A stretch of DNA of 64,000 nt from positions 1 to 64,000 of the forward strand of contig CAZRXG010000024.1 in NCBI GenBank assembly GCA_964603985.1, read 5' to 3'. Positions within the stretch are counted from its first letter, which is position 1. Each line of letters begins with the position of its first letter. This DNA is from CAZRXG01 sp964603985 (GTDB lineage Bacteria > Chloroflexota > Anaerolineae > Aggregatilineales > UBA3940). This document shows positions 17,752 to 25,750 of this stretch, piece by piece. A model generated the notes under the pieces. That model was not told the origin of the DNA and made no database searches. It worked only from the letters and a program-made list of their open reading frames with translations. Made by a program: the position numbers and the translations under genes.

Positions 17752-19338
17752 ATGACCGGGGACATTCTGCTCGTGATCGACAACGGCACCCAAAGCGTGC
17801 GTGCCCTGTTGTTCGACCCGCGTGGGGAACTGCTGGGCCGCTCGCAGATCACCATCGAGCCGTATGTCTCCCCCCGCCCCGGTTGGGCGGAGCAAGATCC
17901 GGAGCTTTACTGGGGCGCGCTGTGCCGGGCCTGCCACCAACTCTGGGAGAGCACCGACATCCCACGCGACGCGATAGCCGGGGTGGGCGTCACCACCCAG
18001 CGATCCACCGTCATCAACCTCGACCGCAGCGGGAAGCCCCTACGCCCGGCCATTGTCTGGCTCGATCAGCGCCGCACCGAAGGTCTCAGACCGGTCGGCG
18101 GGCTGTGGGGCCTGCTCTTCGCGCTGGCAGGCGAGCGCGAGACGGTGGCCTACCTCCAGGCCGAGGCTGAAGCCAACTGGATCATGACCCACCAGCCGGA
18201 GATATGGGCACAAACCCACAAGTACCTCTTCCTGTCCGGCTACCTGACCCACTGCCTGACCGGGCGGCTGGTCGATTCGGTCGGCTGCCAAGTGGGATAC
18301 GTGCCGTTTGATTACAAGGCCGGAGCTTGGGCCAGGCCCGGCAACTGGAAGTGGCAGGCCGTTCCCATACAGCCGGAAAAGCTCCCCGACCTGGTGCCCC
18401 CGGCTCAACCGCTGGGCGAGATCACCGCCCAGGCCAGCGCCGCGACGGGCATCCCCGCCGGGCTACCGCTGATCGCTGCTGCCGCCGACAAAGCCTGCGA
18501 GGTGATCGGGGCGGGCGCGCTGATGCCGCACATCGGCTGCCTGAGCTACGGCACCACCGCTACCATCAACACCACTCACAGGCGCTACGTCGAGGTCATT
18601 CCCCTCATCCCGCCCTATCCCTCCGCTGTCCCCGACGCCTACAGCCTGGAGGTCCAGGTGTATCGCGGCTTCTGGATGGTAAGCTGGTTCAAAAAAGAGT
18701 TCGGCCTGCTGGAGCAGATGCTCGCCGAGGAGCGGGGCGTGCAGGTCGAGCAACTGTTTGACGATCTGGTCGAGGATGTGCCGCCCGGCTCGATGGGCCT
18801 GGTGCTCCAGCCCTACTGGTCGCCGGGCCTGCGGGTGCCCGGCCCGGAGGCCAAGGGTGCCGTCATCGGCTGGGGCGACGTGCACACCCGCGCCCACTTC
18901 TACCGTGCCATCCTCGAAGGGCTGGCCTACGCCCTGCGTGAAGGCAAGGAGCGCACCGAGCGGCGCAGCCGTGTGCCGATCACCGAGTTGCGTGTTGCGG
19001 GCGGCGGCTCGCAGAGCGATGTGGCACTCCAGATCGCAGCCGACGTGTTCGGCCTGCCTGCCTCGCGCCCGCACACCTACGAGGCGTCGGGGCTGGGCGC
19101 GGCGATTGACGTGGCCGTCGGTCTCGGCCTGCACCCCGACTTCGAGACTGCCGTCGCCGGGATGACCCGCATTGGCCGGACGTTTGAGCCGGACCCGGCT
19201 GTGCACCGCGTCTACGACGATCTATACCAGGGCGTCTATAAGCGTATGTACCGCCAGCTTCGCCCGCTCTACGAGGCGATCCGCGAGGTCACGGACTATC
19301 CGCCCGGCCGCCTGGCCGTCAGGCAGCCGCCGGGGTAA
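17752..19338 (+). CDS. FGGY-family carbohydrate kinase
   Basis: The 528-residue protein is a two-domain FGGY kinase, which phosphorylates a polyol or sugar with ATP. It has LLVIDNGTQSVRALLFD (about 6-22), GVGVTTQRSTVINLD, IVWLDQRR (about 100-107), the phosphate loop LSYGTTATINT (about 265) and the C-terminal adenosine region ELRVAGGGSQSDVALQIAAD (about 412-431). It differs from typical GlpK, so the substrate need not be glycerol. Clustering with GlpD and the AGPS-like protein suggests a glycerol-like polyol. A GGAGGGTGA ribosome binding site overlaps the start region. Confidence 0.88.
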   Translation: MTGDILLVIDNGTQSVRALLFDPRGELLGRSQITIEPYVSPRPGWAEQDPELYWGALCRACHQLWESTDIPRDAIAGVGVTTQRSTVINLDRSGKPLRPAIVWLDQRRTEGLRPVGGLWGLLFALAGERETVAYLQAEAEANWIMTHQPEIWAQTHKYLFLSGYLTHCLTGRLVDSVGCQVGYVPFDYKAGAWARPGNWKWQAVPIQPEKLPDLVPPAQPLGEITAQASAATGIPAGLPLIAAAADKACEVIGAGALMPHIGCLSYGTTATINTTHRRYVEVIPLIPPYPSAVPDAYSLEVQVYRGFWMVSWFKKEFGLLEQMLAEERGVQVEQLFDDLVEDVPPGSMGLVLQPYWSPGLRVPGPEAKGAVIGWGDVHTRAHFYRAILEGLAYALREGKERTERRSRVPITELRVAGGGSQSDVALQIAADVFGLPASRPHTYEASGLGAAIDVAVGLGLHPDFETAVAGMTRIGRTFEPDPAVHRVYDDLYQGVYKRMYRQLRPLYEAIREVTDYPPGRLAVRQPPG

Positions 19339-19480
19339 AATGCGCGCCTCTCATGCAACGGCCATTTGGCTTGTGCATCAAATCGACTAAACTCATACCG
19401 ATTCCCTGGGAGCCGCGACGCCCGGTCGCGGTGGCCCATGAATACAACATCGGAGCTAATCATTGCAGGAGGAGACAGAC

Positions 19481-20407
19481 ATGCGTATCGCGGTAATGGG
19501 GACCGGCGGCGTCGGCGGATACTTCGGCGGCCTGCTGGCACGGGCGGGCGAGGATGTGACGTTCATCGCGCGCGGTGAGCACCTGCGGGCCATCCAGACG
19601 GACGGGCTGCGCGTCGAGAGCGTGCACGGTGATTTCACGGTCAGGCCCGCGCAGGCAACCGACGACCCATCGACGGTCGGGCCGGTCGACCTGGTGCTGT
19701 TCGCAACCAAGACCTACCAGATCGAGGAGGCAACCGAGGCAATGCGCCCCTTGATCGGGCCTGAGACGGTCGTCTTGCCGCTACAAAACGGCGTCGACGC
19801 CTCTGAACGCGTGGCGGCCATCCTGGGACCTGAGCACGTCCTGGGGGGCGTGTGTTATATCGTGAGCGCCATCGCCGGGCCGGGCGTAATTCAGCAGAGG
19901 AGTGAATTTCGGAGCATCGCCCTGGGTGAACTGGATGGGCAGGTCACACCCAGGGTAGAGGCCATCACCGCCACGCTCAAGCGAACCGGCGCCCCCGTCG
20001 AGCTGTCAACCGCGATCAACAAGGTGCGCTGGACAAAGTTCCTTTTCATAGCCTCGTACAGTGGCATGGGAGCGGTGACGCGTGCTCTGGCCGGTGAACT
20101 GATGGCCTGCGCCGAGTCGCGCCAGATGTTAGAGCGTTCCATGCGCGAGATCGAGGCGCTGGCTGCGGCCAGTGGCGTCCGGCTAGGCGACGATGCCGTG
20201 CCGGAGGCGATGGCCTTCTGCGATAACCTTGCCCCGGACGCAACCGCCTCGATGCAGCGCGACATCATGGAGGGCAGACCCTCGGAACTGGAGGCGCAAA
20301 ACGGATTCGTGATGCGAAAAGGAGCGGAGCTGGGGGTACCGGTGCCGGTGAACACCTTTATCTACAGCGTGCTGCTTCCCCAGGAGCACCGTGCACGGGC
20401 AGGCTGA
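19481..20407 (+). CDS. panE: 2-dehydropantoate 2-reductase family protein
   Basis: A 308-residue ketopantoate-reductase-type enzyme. The Rossmann motif GTGGVGGYFGGLLARAGEDV (about 7-26) binds NADP(H). VDLVLFATKTYQ and VLPLQNGVDA (about 96-105) follow, and the catalytic Lys is in INKVRWTKFLFIAS (about 180). PanE converts ketopantoate to pantoate in pantothenate synthesis, but many paralogues have other 2-keto substrates. GGAGGAG lies 6 nt before ATG 19481, which decides the start over a TTG at 19463. No other pan gene is in the window. Confidence 0.88.
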   Translation: MRIAVMGTGGVGGYFGGLLARAGEDVTFIARGEHLRAIQTDGLRVESVHGDFTVRPAQATDDPSTVGPVDLVLFATKTYQIEEATEAMRPLIGPETVVLPLQNGVDASERVAAILGPEHVLGGVCYIVSAIAGPGVIQQRSEFRSIALGELDGQVTPRVEAITATLKRTGAPVELSTAINKVRWTKFLFIASYSGMGAVTRALAGELMACAESRQMLERSMREIEALAAASGVRLGDDAVPEAMAFCDNLAPDATASMQRDIMEGRPSELEAQNGFVMRKGAELGVPVPVNTFIYSVLLPQEHRARAG

Positions 20408-20424
20408 TCTCCTGCCTCGACGGT

Positions 20425-20736
20425 TTAGCCTACCAGATCCGTGAGATCCTTTTCCCGCAGCATGCGGCGTTTCCAGCTCTCCAGCAGGGGAACGACGAAG
20501 GGCAGCAGGCGCATCGAGTAGTAGGGTGGTAAAATCGGAATGCCGAGCAGGTCGCCGAAGCTGATCAATACGAAGAGGTGCTCCCGGTCGGCCCGTTCGC
20601 GGCGCAGGGTCATATACATCTCGTAGTAGGTCACACCGAAGATGAACCCCCGCAGCCAGGAGACAAAGTGCTCCCACGCGCGCCGCAGGTGGGAAATGAG
20701 CGTTGTGCCGTCAGATTGCTCAGCCTGGTCGGTCAT
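20425..20736 (-). CDS. Small ArsA-cluster protein, paralogue A
   Basis: A 103-residue protein of a family I cannot name. It is clearly homologous to the 103-residue protein at 24060-24371. Both share an N-terminal helix with an F-x-x-G-x-x-x-x-E-M segment, then REHLFVLISFGDLLGIPILP (here about 52-71) and a C-terminal SWKRRMLREKDLTD. The central hydrophobic part with PILPPYYS could be a membrane-associated hairpin. I use ATG 20736 because it gives the same length and N terminus as the paralogue; a GTG at 20751 overlaps its own Shine-Dalgarno sequence. It sits at the far end of the ArsA cluster, divergent from the 221-residue protein. Confidence 0.75.
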   Translation of the reverse strand: MTDQAEQSDGTTLISHLRRAWEHFVSWLRGFIFGVTYYEMYMTLRRERADREHLFVLISFGDLLGIPILPPYYSMRLLPFVVPLLESWKRRMLREKDLTDLVG

Positions 20737-20769
20737 GATATCTACTACCACTCCTTTGGAGAGAACCCG

Positions 20770-21435
20770 ATGACACCCAGTTCACAAAGAATCCTGATTG
20801 GGCTGATCGTTTTCCTGGCCGTATGGTACGTGGTCGCCTCATTCTTCAACCGGCGGCGCGGCATCACCGTCTTTCACTGGCTGCGAAATGGCCTGGATCG
20901 CCTGGGCGGCGAAACGGCTGCCCGCTGGATCGGCTCGTCCGGATCGGGCGCTCGAATCCAGGTGCGCAAGGCCGAGCCGCCCTTCCGCGATCTCGAGATT
21001 ATCTACCTGCTGGCCTCCCGCGAACTGCTGCCCCTGTTTCTCGCCGACCTGCTGCGCGGCAAACGCGACCGGGTGATCGTCAGAGCCCGGCTACGATCTG
21101 CCCCTCAGGCCGAGCTTGAGGTCGCCCCACCCAGAAGCAAGGCGGCCCGCCAGATGCAAGCCGAGAAGGATCGGCCCTGGAGCATCGAAGGCGGGCCCCG
21201 AGATCTGCTGGTGGGTGCCCGTGGCCGGGATGCCGACACACTGCGCGCGGCACTCACTCCTCTACTTGAGAAGTATGAGACGCACGTCCAGAGCATCTCG
21301 TGGAGCAGAGAAGCTCCCCACCTGATCCTCATCCTCTCGCTGGCCGGGCTTTACGAGAGGGGAGGGAATGCCGCTGAGTTGTACGACGATCTGGCGGCAG
21401 TTGCCACTGCAGCAGGTCAGGGCAGCCGATCCTAG
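20770..21435 (+). CDS. Unknown protein with N-terminal membrane anchor
   Basis: The 221-residue protein begins with one transmembrane segment (RILIGLIVFLAVWYVVASFF, about 7-26), followed by a basic, soluble domain (FRDLEIIYLLASRELLPLFL; LLVGARGRDADTLRAALTPL; a C-terminal LILILSLAGLYERGGNAAEL). I recognise no family. Start ATG 20770 is chosen because GGAGAG lies 6 nt upstream; an upstream start at 20578 would run through the divergent small gene. It points toward the ArsA operon, and its stop codon shares a CTAG with the stop of the opposing gene. Confidence 0.65.
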   Translation: MTPSSQRILIGLIVFLAVWYVVASFFNRRRGITVFHWLRNGLDRLGGETAARWIGSSGSGARIQVRKAEPPFRDLEIIYLLASRELLPLFLADLLRGKRDRVIVRARLRSAPQAELEVAPPRSKAARQMQAEKDRPWSIEGGPRDLLVGARGRDADTLRAALTPLLEKYETHVQSISWSREAPHLILILSLAGLYERGGNAAELYDDLAAVATAAGQGSRS

Positions 21436-21920
21436 TGGCACCACCACTCCGGTACCACGCGCAGCACTTCCTCGAAGCCTTCGGGGGGACAGCGCCCGCT
21501 TAGTTCCAACCGGATGCGGCGGTCGCTCTGCTCGCAGTTATACGTTACCTCAACAAACGAGATCGTCTTGGGCCGGAACAGCCCACGCCGCCGCTGCCAG
21601 CGACGCACCTGCGCGGGATGGCCGTGCACCTCAAGCGTCTCTCCGCCCCCAGGGGGCTTGAGCTTGCGTCGTCGTTGTGGGCTGCTCTCCAGCAGCAGTT
21701 CCACAGCCCATCCTTGCTCCCGGTGGTAGAGTACGTACCACGCTCTCCCACAGGCGACCAGTTTGCGGTTGCAGCGCTCGTGCGTGGCCGCGATCTCCGG
21801 GCGACTGAGGCCAGGAGCAAGGTCCCAGCTTTCAGGCAGCCGCAACGTGATGAAGTGCGCCTGCCCATAGAGCACGTTTCTGATGGCGATATCGTGCCGT
21901 ACCAGCTTGTCGTCGCACAT
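21432..21920 (-). CDS. Unknown 162-residue protein downstream of ArsA genes
   Basis: I do not recognise this family. Visible traits are an N-terminal LYGQAHFITLRLPESW, a WYVLYHREQGWAVELLLESS strand pair, a basic middle (RRRKL, RRWQRRRG) and a cysteine- and tryptophan-containing C terminus (GRCPPEGFEEVL, PEWWCH). It starts 14 bp after the ArsA gene stop on the same strand, so it is probably co-transcribed. Its stop overlaps the convergent gene's stop in CTAG. No membrane segment is seen. Confidence 0.65.
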   Translation of the reverse strand: MCDDKLVRHDIAIRNVLYGQAHFITLRLPESWDLAPGLSRPEIAATHERCNRKLVACGRAWYVLYHREQGWAVELLLESSPQRRRKLKPPGGGETLEVHGHPAQVRRWQRRRGLFRPKTISFVEVTYNCEQSDRRIRLELSGRCPPEGFEEVLRVVPEWWCH

Positions 21921-21934
21921 CCTTGCGTCTCACA

Positions 21935-22939
21935 TCACCCGGCCACTTCTGGTTGGCCGAACATCGCGTCGGCCACGCGTTTCAGCATGGGTACGCCGCG
22001 TACCTCGGTCTCGTAGAGCGGCACAATCGCCCGCACCAGCGCGCCAAAGGTCTCATCGATCTCTTGCATGTACTCCTGCTGCATGGCGACGCGGTTGCGC
22101 ACGAACTCCGGCGCATCGTCGCCAACGACCTCTTCCTCGATCTTCATGTTGACCACCACCCCGCCGATCGGGATGCCGAACTCGGTGAACCAGTCGATGA
22201 AGCGGCGGATCACGGCGATGGGTAGTGCCTCCGGCAGGGTCACGAAGAAGAAAGCGGTCATGGCGTCGTCGGTCAGGAGATCCTTGGCGTGGCCCATCCG
22301 GTCCTGGAAGGAGAGCAGGTAATCCATCAGCGGGTCTTTCTCCTGCTTCTTCTTGCTGTAAGAAAGACTGAGCCGCATCGCCTGGGCCTCTTCACGACTC
22401 TTCAGCATCTTGTTGACCCACAGCGAGTAGACGGATGACATCCCCAGCAGGCGCCGCGCGTTGGCGGTGGGGGCCGTGTCGAAGACGTACACCTCGTATT
22501 CGTCCTCAAACATCAGGTCGATCATGTTCTCAAACATGGCCGACTCTTCGAAGGCCGGGTTCATCGTGGCGCTCTCGACGAACTGCTCGGCCTGGGTGCG
22601 GATCTCCGCATATCTCAGGAACCAGTCGATCTTCTCGCGGATTTCGACCTTGCTCTTCTCGATGGTGTCTTTGGTGTCGATCTCGTAAGCCCACAGGTTA
22701 TCGACACCCTCGATTGCAACGTGTCTGCCGAACACATTCTGGTCGAGCAGACCACTCAGGCTGTGGACCGGGTTGGTGCTGGCCAGCAGCGTACGGCGCC
22801 CGCGCTGGGCGAAACCCAGTGCAGCCGCGCCCGCCAGCACGGTCTTGCCAACGCCTCCCTTGCCACCGAAAAAGGTGTATTTGAGGCCGGGATGAGCCTC
22901 CACAAAATCGGTTACCGAATCGGTGATTTGCAGCGTCAT
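21935..22939 (-). CDS. ArsA/Get3-like ATPase (second of pair)
   Basis: A 334-residue deviant-Walker ATPase of the ArsA/Get3 family. It has YTFFGGKGGVGKTVLAGAAA (about 20-39, with the signature Lys), LLASTNPVHSLSGLLDQ (normally STDPAHSL) and switch II VYVFDTAPTANARRLLGM (about 149-166; canonical DTAPTGH). It contains no cysteine at all, so it lacks both the arsenite-binding cysteines of ArsA and the zinc CxxC of Get3. An insertion of helix-rich sequence (about 165-225) could form a client-binding region. RBS AGAGGA lies upstream. It follows the first ArsA after 78 bp, and the two probably form a heterodimer. Confidence 0.88.
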   Translation of the reverse strand: MTLQITDSVTDFVEAHPGLKYTFFGGKGGVGKTVLAGAAALGFAQRGRRTLLASTNPVHSLSGLLDQNVFGRHVAIEGVDNLWAYEIDTKDTIEKSKVEIREKIDWFLRYAEIRTQAEQFVESATMNPAFEESAMFENMIDLMFEDEYEVYVFDTAPTANARRLLGMSSVYSLWVNKMLKSREEAQAMRLSLSYSKKKQEKDPLMDYLLSFQDRMGHAKDLLTDDAMTAFFFVTLPEALPIAVIRRFIDWFTEFGIPIGGVVVNMKIEEEVVGDDAPEFVRNRVAMQQEYMQEIDETFGALVRAIVPLYETEVRGVPMLKRVADAMFGQPEVAG

Positions 22940-23017
22940 GGCTGTCCTCTCTTTAACGTCGTGTCAGATGGGTGGCGAGGTCACGCCAGGGTGTCACGGC
23001 GGCCCCGCTTATACCTG

Positions 23018-23995
23018 CTAGGTGCCGAACATGGCCTCCGCCATCCGTTCGATCATCTCCATGCCGGTGATGTCACGCTCAAATTCCGGAACGCGTGCCA
23101 GCACCTGGTCGCCGAACAGGTTGTCGATCTTCTCAAGGTATTCGCCCTGCATCTTATAGCGGCTGCGCAGGTAATCCGGCACCCCCGCCTCTGACATGAT
23201 CAGGTCGGGTAGCACGCGGTTGACGATGTAACCTGAGAGTGGGACATCAAACTTCAAAAAGAGCTCGGCTGCATTCTGGGTGTCGATCAGGATCATCTCC
23301 TCTGGCACCAGTACAAAGAAGAAGGCGGTCTTGACCTTGTCGGTCAGGATGCTGGCCGAGGTGGAGATGCGATCCTTGATGTATTGGAGCTCGTTCAGGA
23401 TCAGATCCTCATTGAGCTGCCTGCTGCGCTGGATCCGCGCCGCCATCTGCTCGTATTCGCGCATCTCTTCGCGCAGCCCGGTGATGCGGCCGATCCACTC
23501 GTCGTACACCGAGGCCATGCTCAGGTAGTAGAGCGCGTGGCCGAGCGGGACCAGATCGTAGATGTAGTAATCAAATCCCCCGGCCACGACGATGTCAACC
23601 ACCTGGTCAAAGATGGCGCTCTCCTCCATGGCCGGTTCGGCGGCAGCCGCCTGGATGTAGCTCTCGATCTCGTCGGGAATCTTGTCCAGGTGGTACATGT
23701 CAAAGATCTTTTGGCGGATCTCCTCCTGGTACTCCTTGATCCGCTGGTCGGCGTCGATCTCCTGGGCATACAGGTTTGGGGCGATCTCAACCACGCCCTT
23801 GCCGAAGATGTCGCGCTGGAAGATGTCGGACAGCGATGCCTGTGGGTCCACCGAGAAGACAAGTACACGGTGTCCCTGGGAAGCCAGATAATGCGCGGTG
23901 GCAGCGCTGAAGGTTGTTTTACCGAGGCCCCCCTTGCCGCCAAACATGATGTAGCGGCGTTCGGGGTGCTCCTCGAAGATTTTCGCCAGTGACAT
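23018..23995 (-). CDS. ArsA/Get3-like ATPase (first of pair)
   Basis: A 325-residue partner of the preceding ATPase. The P-loop is YIMFGGKGGLGKTTFSAATA (about 15-34), then VFSVDPQASLSDIFQ (normally STDPAHS). The switch II region reads YIYDLVPLGHALYYLSMA (about 142-159), with DLVP instead of DTAP. It also contains no cysteine. About a third of the middle is charged helix (RITGLREEMREYEQMAARI), as in the client-binding lobe of Get3. GAGGAG precedes ATG 23995. Downstream of the 103-residue protein and upstream of the second ATPase, it is the middle of a four-gene minus-strand unit. Confidence 0.88.
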   Translation of the reverse strand: MSLAKIFEEHPERRYIMFGGKGGLGKTTFSAATAHYLASQGHRVLVFSVDPQASLSDIFQRDIFGKGVVEIAPNLYAQEIDADQRIKEYQEEIRQKIFDMYHLDKIPDEIESYIQAAAAEPAMEESAIFDQVVDIVVAGGFDYYIYDLVPLGHALYYLSMASVYDEWIGRITGLREEMREYEQMAARIQRSRQLNEDLILNELQYIKDRISTSASILTDKVKTAFFFVLVPEEMILIDTQNAAELFLKFDVPLSGYIVNRVLPDLIMSEAGVPDYLRSRYKMQGEYLEKIDNLFGDQVLARVPEFERDITGMEMIERMAEAMFGT

Positions 23996-24059
23996 TTACG
24001 ATTTCTCCTCACACATTCGATGGGGGAGCAGATTTCCCTTGATGGTAAAAAAGCCGGTT

Positions 24060-24371
24060 CTAGGCCAGGGCGTCGGTCAGGTCCTTCTCGCGCAGCATGC
24101 GGCGCTTCCAGGTGCTGATCTGCGGGACAACGTAGGGAAGTAAGCGCAGGGAGTAGTAAGGAGGCAAGATGGGGACGCCCAGCAGGTCGCCCATGGTGAT
24201 CAGAATAAACAGGTGCTCCATGCTGCCGCGCGTCTTGAGCGCCTGGCGAGTCATCTCGTGGGCGGCCATGCCGTAGATGTAGTCGCTGAACGCGCGCTTG
24301 GCCTTTTGGAAGAAACTTTCTTTCGCTTCTTCTTCGGGCTGTGTGGCCTCGGGATTTACGTTCTCGCTCAT
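24060..24371 (-). CDS. Small ArsA-cluster protein, paralogue B
   Basis: A 103-residue protein, first gene of the ArsA operon. It starts MSENVNPEATQPEEEAKESF, then an amphipathic helix (FQKAKRAFSDYIYGMAAHEM), the conserved core EHLFILITMGDLLGVPILPP (about 53-72) and SLRLLPYVVPQISTWKRRML with a C-terminal REKDLTDALA. The core is nearly identical to the paralogue at 20425-20736. No known domain. The conserved hydrophobic core with PPYYS suggests membrane association. AGAGGA lies about 8 nt before the ATG. It is 64 bp upstream of the first ArsA gene. Confidence 0.8.
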   Translation of the reverse strand: MSENVNPEATQPEEEAKESFFQKAKRAFSDYIYGMAAHEMTRQALKTRGSMEHLFILITMGDLLGVPILPPYYSLRLLPYVVPQISTWKRRMLREKDLTDALA

Positions 24372-24854
24372 GAGTATTCCTCTCTTGTCGTATTGGTTTT
24401 GACACCACTATCTTTGCACTTTTTGTTTTTTGCGTCTGCTCGGAGGGAGTCAGTCTCTCCGGCGCACGCGCGAAATTGTAAAATCTGCAAAGACAGAGGA
24501 CACTTTCCCTGCTCAGGCAGGGAAACTTCGCTCCACTGCGACACGTCTCCCTTGAGGGGCCAATGTCGCATCGCGAGCGTTTATCGTCTCTAGTTGCCCG
24601 GTGATCGCGTTGTGAGTTTCATGTGTCGGTGGGCTTGTTTCGCTTCTCTAACTGTGGAACACGTCCTGAACATTCGATCTGAGCGTGGCAGTCGCTGCAT
24701 GTGTATGGCCCGGTGAATATGTGGCTCGTAATAAGGAACCCAACCGTCCGTTTCTCGCCTAAGCCAGGATACTAACGCAAAGCATCTGGCGCGGCAAGTT
24801 GCCGAATAATTACGCGATATATGACAGCCGGGCGCGATCAGGCAGGAGTATCTA
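24372..24854. other. Intergenic leader region of the ArsA operon
   Basis: No credible gene. It holds the promoter area of the ArsA operon (minus strand) and a perfect hairpin at 24504-24525. GCGACA (24538-24543) and TGTCGC (24564-24569) could form a second stem. The rest up to 24854 shows nothing I can support. Confidence 0.5.
24504..24525. promoter_or_regulatory. Perfect hairpin upstream of ArsA operon
   Basis: TTTCCCTGC (24504-24512) and GCAGGGAAA (24517-24525) form a 9-bp perfect stem with a 4-nt loop, 133 bp upstream of the first gene on the minus strand. It ends in AAA/TTT, so it might be a short terminator or a leader structure. Confidence 0.45.
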
Positions 24855-25223
24855 TCACACCACCTGCTCCAGAGCCTGCCCGACGGCTCCTACGAATTCA
24901 CTGAGGGACATGTCCAACGGGTGGCACTGCCCGCCGATCACCAGGCATGGGAACTCACGCAGCCGGTGGCGGGCGCAAAACACAAGCCCCCTGGGTGTCC
25001 AGAGGTTCAGTATGCGTATCGCTACCCGGCCCCCAAACTCGCGCTCCAGCGCGCGCCGCAGTATTCGCACTCGCTGCCAGAAGGTGAACGGTGGTCCCGC
25101 ATCGGTCAGGTCGCGCAGACCGGCTTCCTCAAACACCTCACTCACGTACCGGAAGCCGCGGGGTGCCTGGAGGTCCAGATCATCGCCCCGCACCACAATG
25201 GTAACGACCAGTTCTATGCCCAC
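24855..25223 (-). CDS. Thioredoxin-fold-like protein without N-terminal CxxC
   Basis: The 122-residue protein starts with GTG (MGIELVVTIVVRGDD). It ends like a thioredoxin-fold protein, with a cis-proline-type motif REFPCLVIGGQCHPLDM (about 89-105). The usual N-terminal CxxC is missing (RGDDLDL instead), though cysteines appear near the cis-Pro (FPC and GGQC). It lies 13 bp after a related protein with an intact CxxC, in the cstA operon. A redox or binding role is possible. I cannot name the family. Confidence 0.6.
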   Translation of the reverse strand: MGIELVVTIVVRGDDLDLQAPRGFRYVSEVFEEAGLRDLTDAGPPFTFWQRVRILRRALEREFGGRVAIRILNLWTPRGLVFCARHRLREFPCLVIGGQCHPLDMSLSEFVGAVGQALEQVV

Positions 25224-25236
25224 CTGCCTGCCCCTG

Positions 25237-25620
25237 TCAGCCCTCCGCTGCGGAAAGATGTTGCCGGATCATCCCGTTGAGGTGCTCCCGGTCCCAGCCG
25301 TGATACGTCTCCCTGCCGCCGACGATGAAAGTCGGGTACCTGCGAACTCCTCTGGTCAGCGACTTCCACAGCCCGCGCAGGGACTGGGCATCGGTGATGC
25401 GGATCACGAGCTGCCCCGGAAAGGTCGCAGCCAGATCCAGCACCCACCCGGACACGCGCTCCCAGTCGTGGGTGAACTCTTCGGGGTAAGATTGCAGGTT
25501 CTCCTGGTGGACCCGGCCCCCGACACCTGCGCGGTCAACGAAGACCTGGCAGTGTCGGCAGTGGATCATGCTCCCCGTGACGTGCGTCACGACCTCGATG
25601 TCAAGCGGCTGATGCTCCAT
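25237..25620 (-). CDS. Thioredoxin/glutaredoxin-like protein with CRHC motif
   Basis: A 127-residue protein with a thioredoxin-like fold. It has an N-terminal strand, the CxxC in GSMIHCRHCQVFVDRAG (about 23-28), and the cis-proline segment RRYPTFIVGGRETYHGWD (about 92-109), then a final helix. It is probably a dithiol oxidoreductase or thiol-dependent metal carrier in the cytoplasm, since no signal peptide is seen. I use ATG 25620 because GGAG lies 6 nt upstream; a start nine codons earlier lacks a ribosome site. It follows cstA by 130 bp. Confidence 0.7.
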   Translation of the reverse strand: MEHQPLDIEVVTHVTGSMIHCRHCQVFVDRAGVGGRVHQENLQSYPEEFTHDWERVSGWVLDLAATFPGQLVIRITDAQSLRGLWKSLTRGVRRYPTFIVGGRETYHGWDREHLNGMIRQHLSAAEG

Positions 25621-25750
25621 TGTCTTCTCCGGCTCTGTATGCCGCATTGTCTGCCAGTCGACCCACCCAGGTTCGCAAAAAGCCCGGTAACGAGAGAGGG
25701 AGAGGCGGACACCGGTCTGCCTCTCCCTGCATATAGTATCTCGTGCGTGA

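Noticed and set aside
21935..23995. Arsenic-resistance operon
   Set aside because: The ATPases lack all cysteines, and no arsB, arsC, acr3 or arsR-like gene is nearby.
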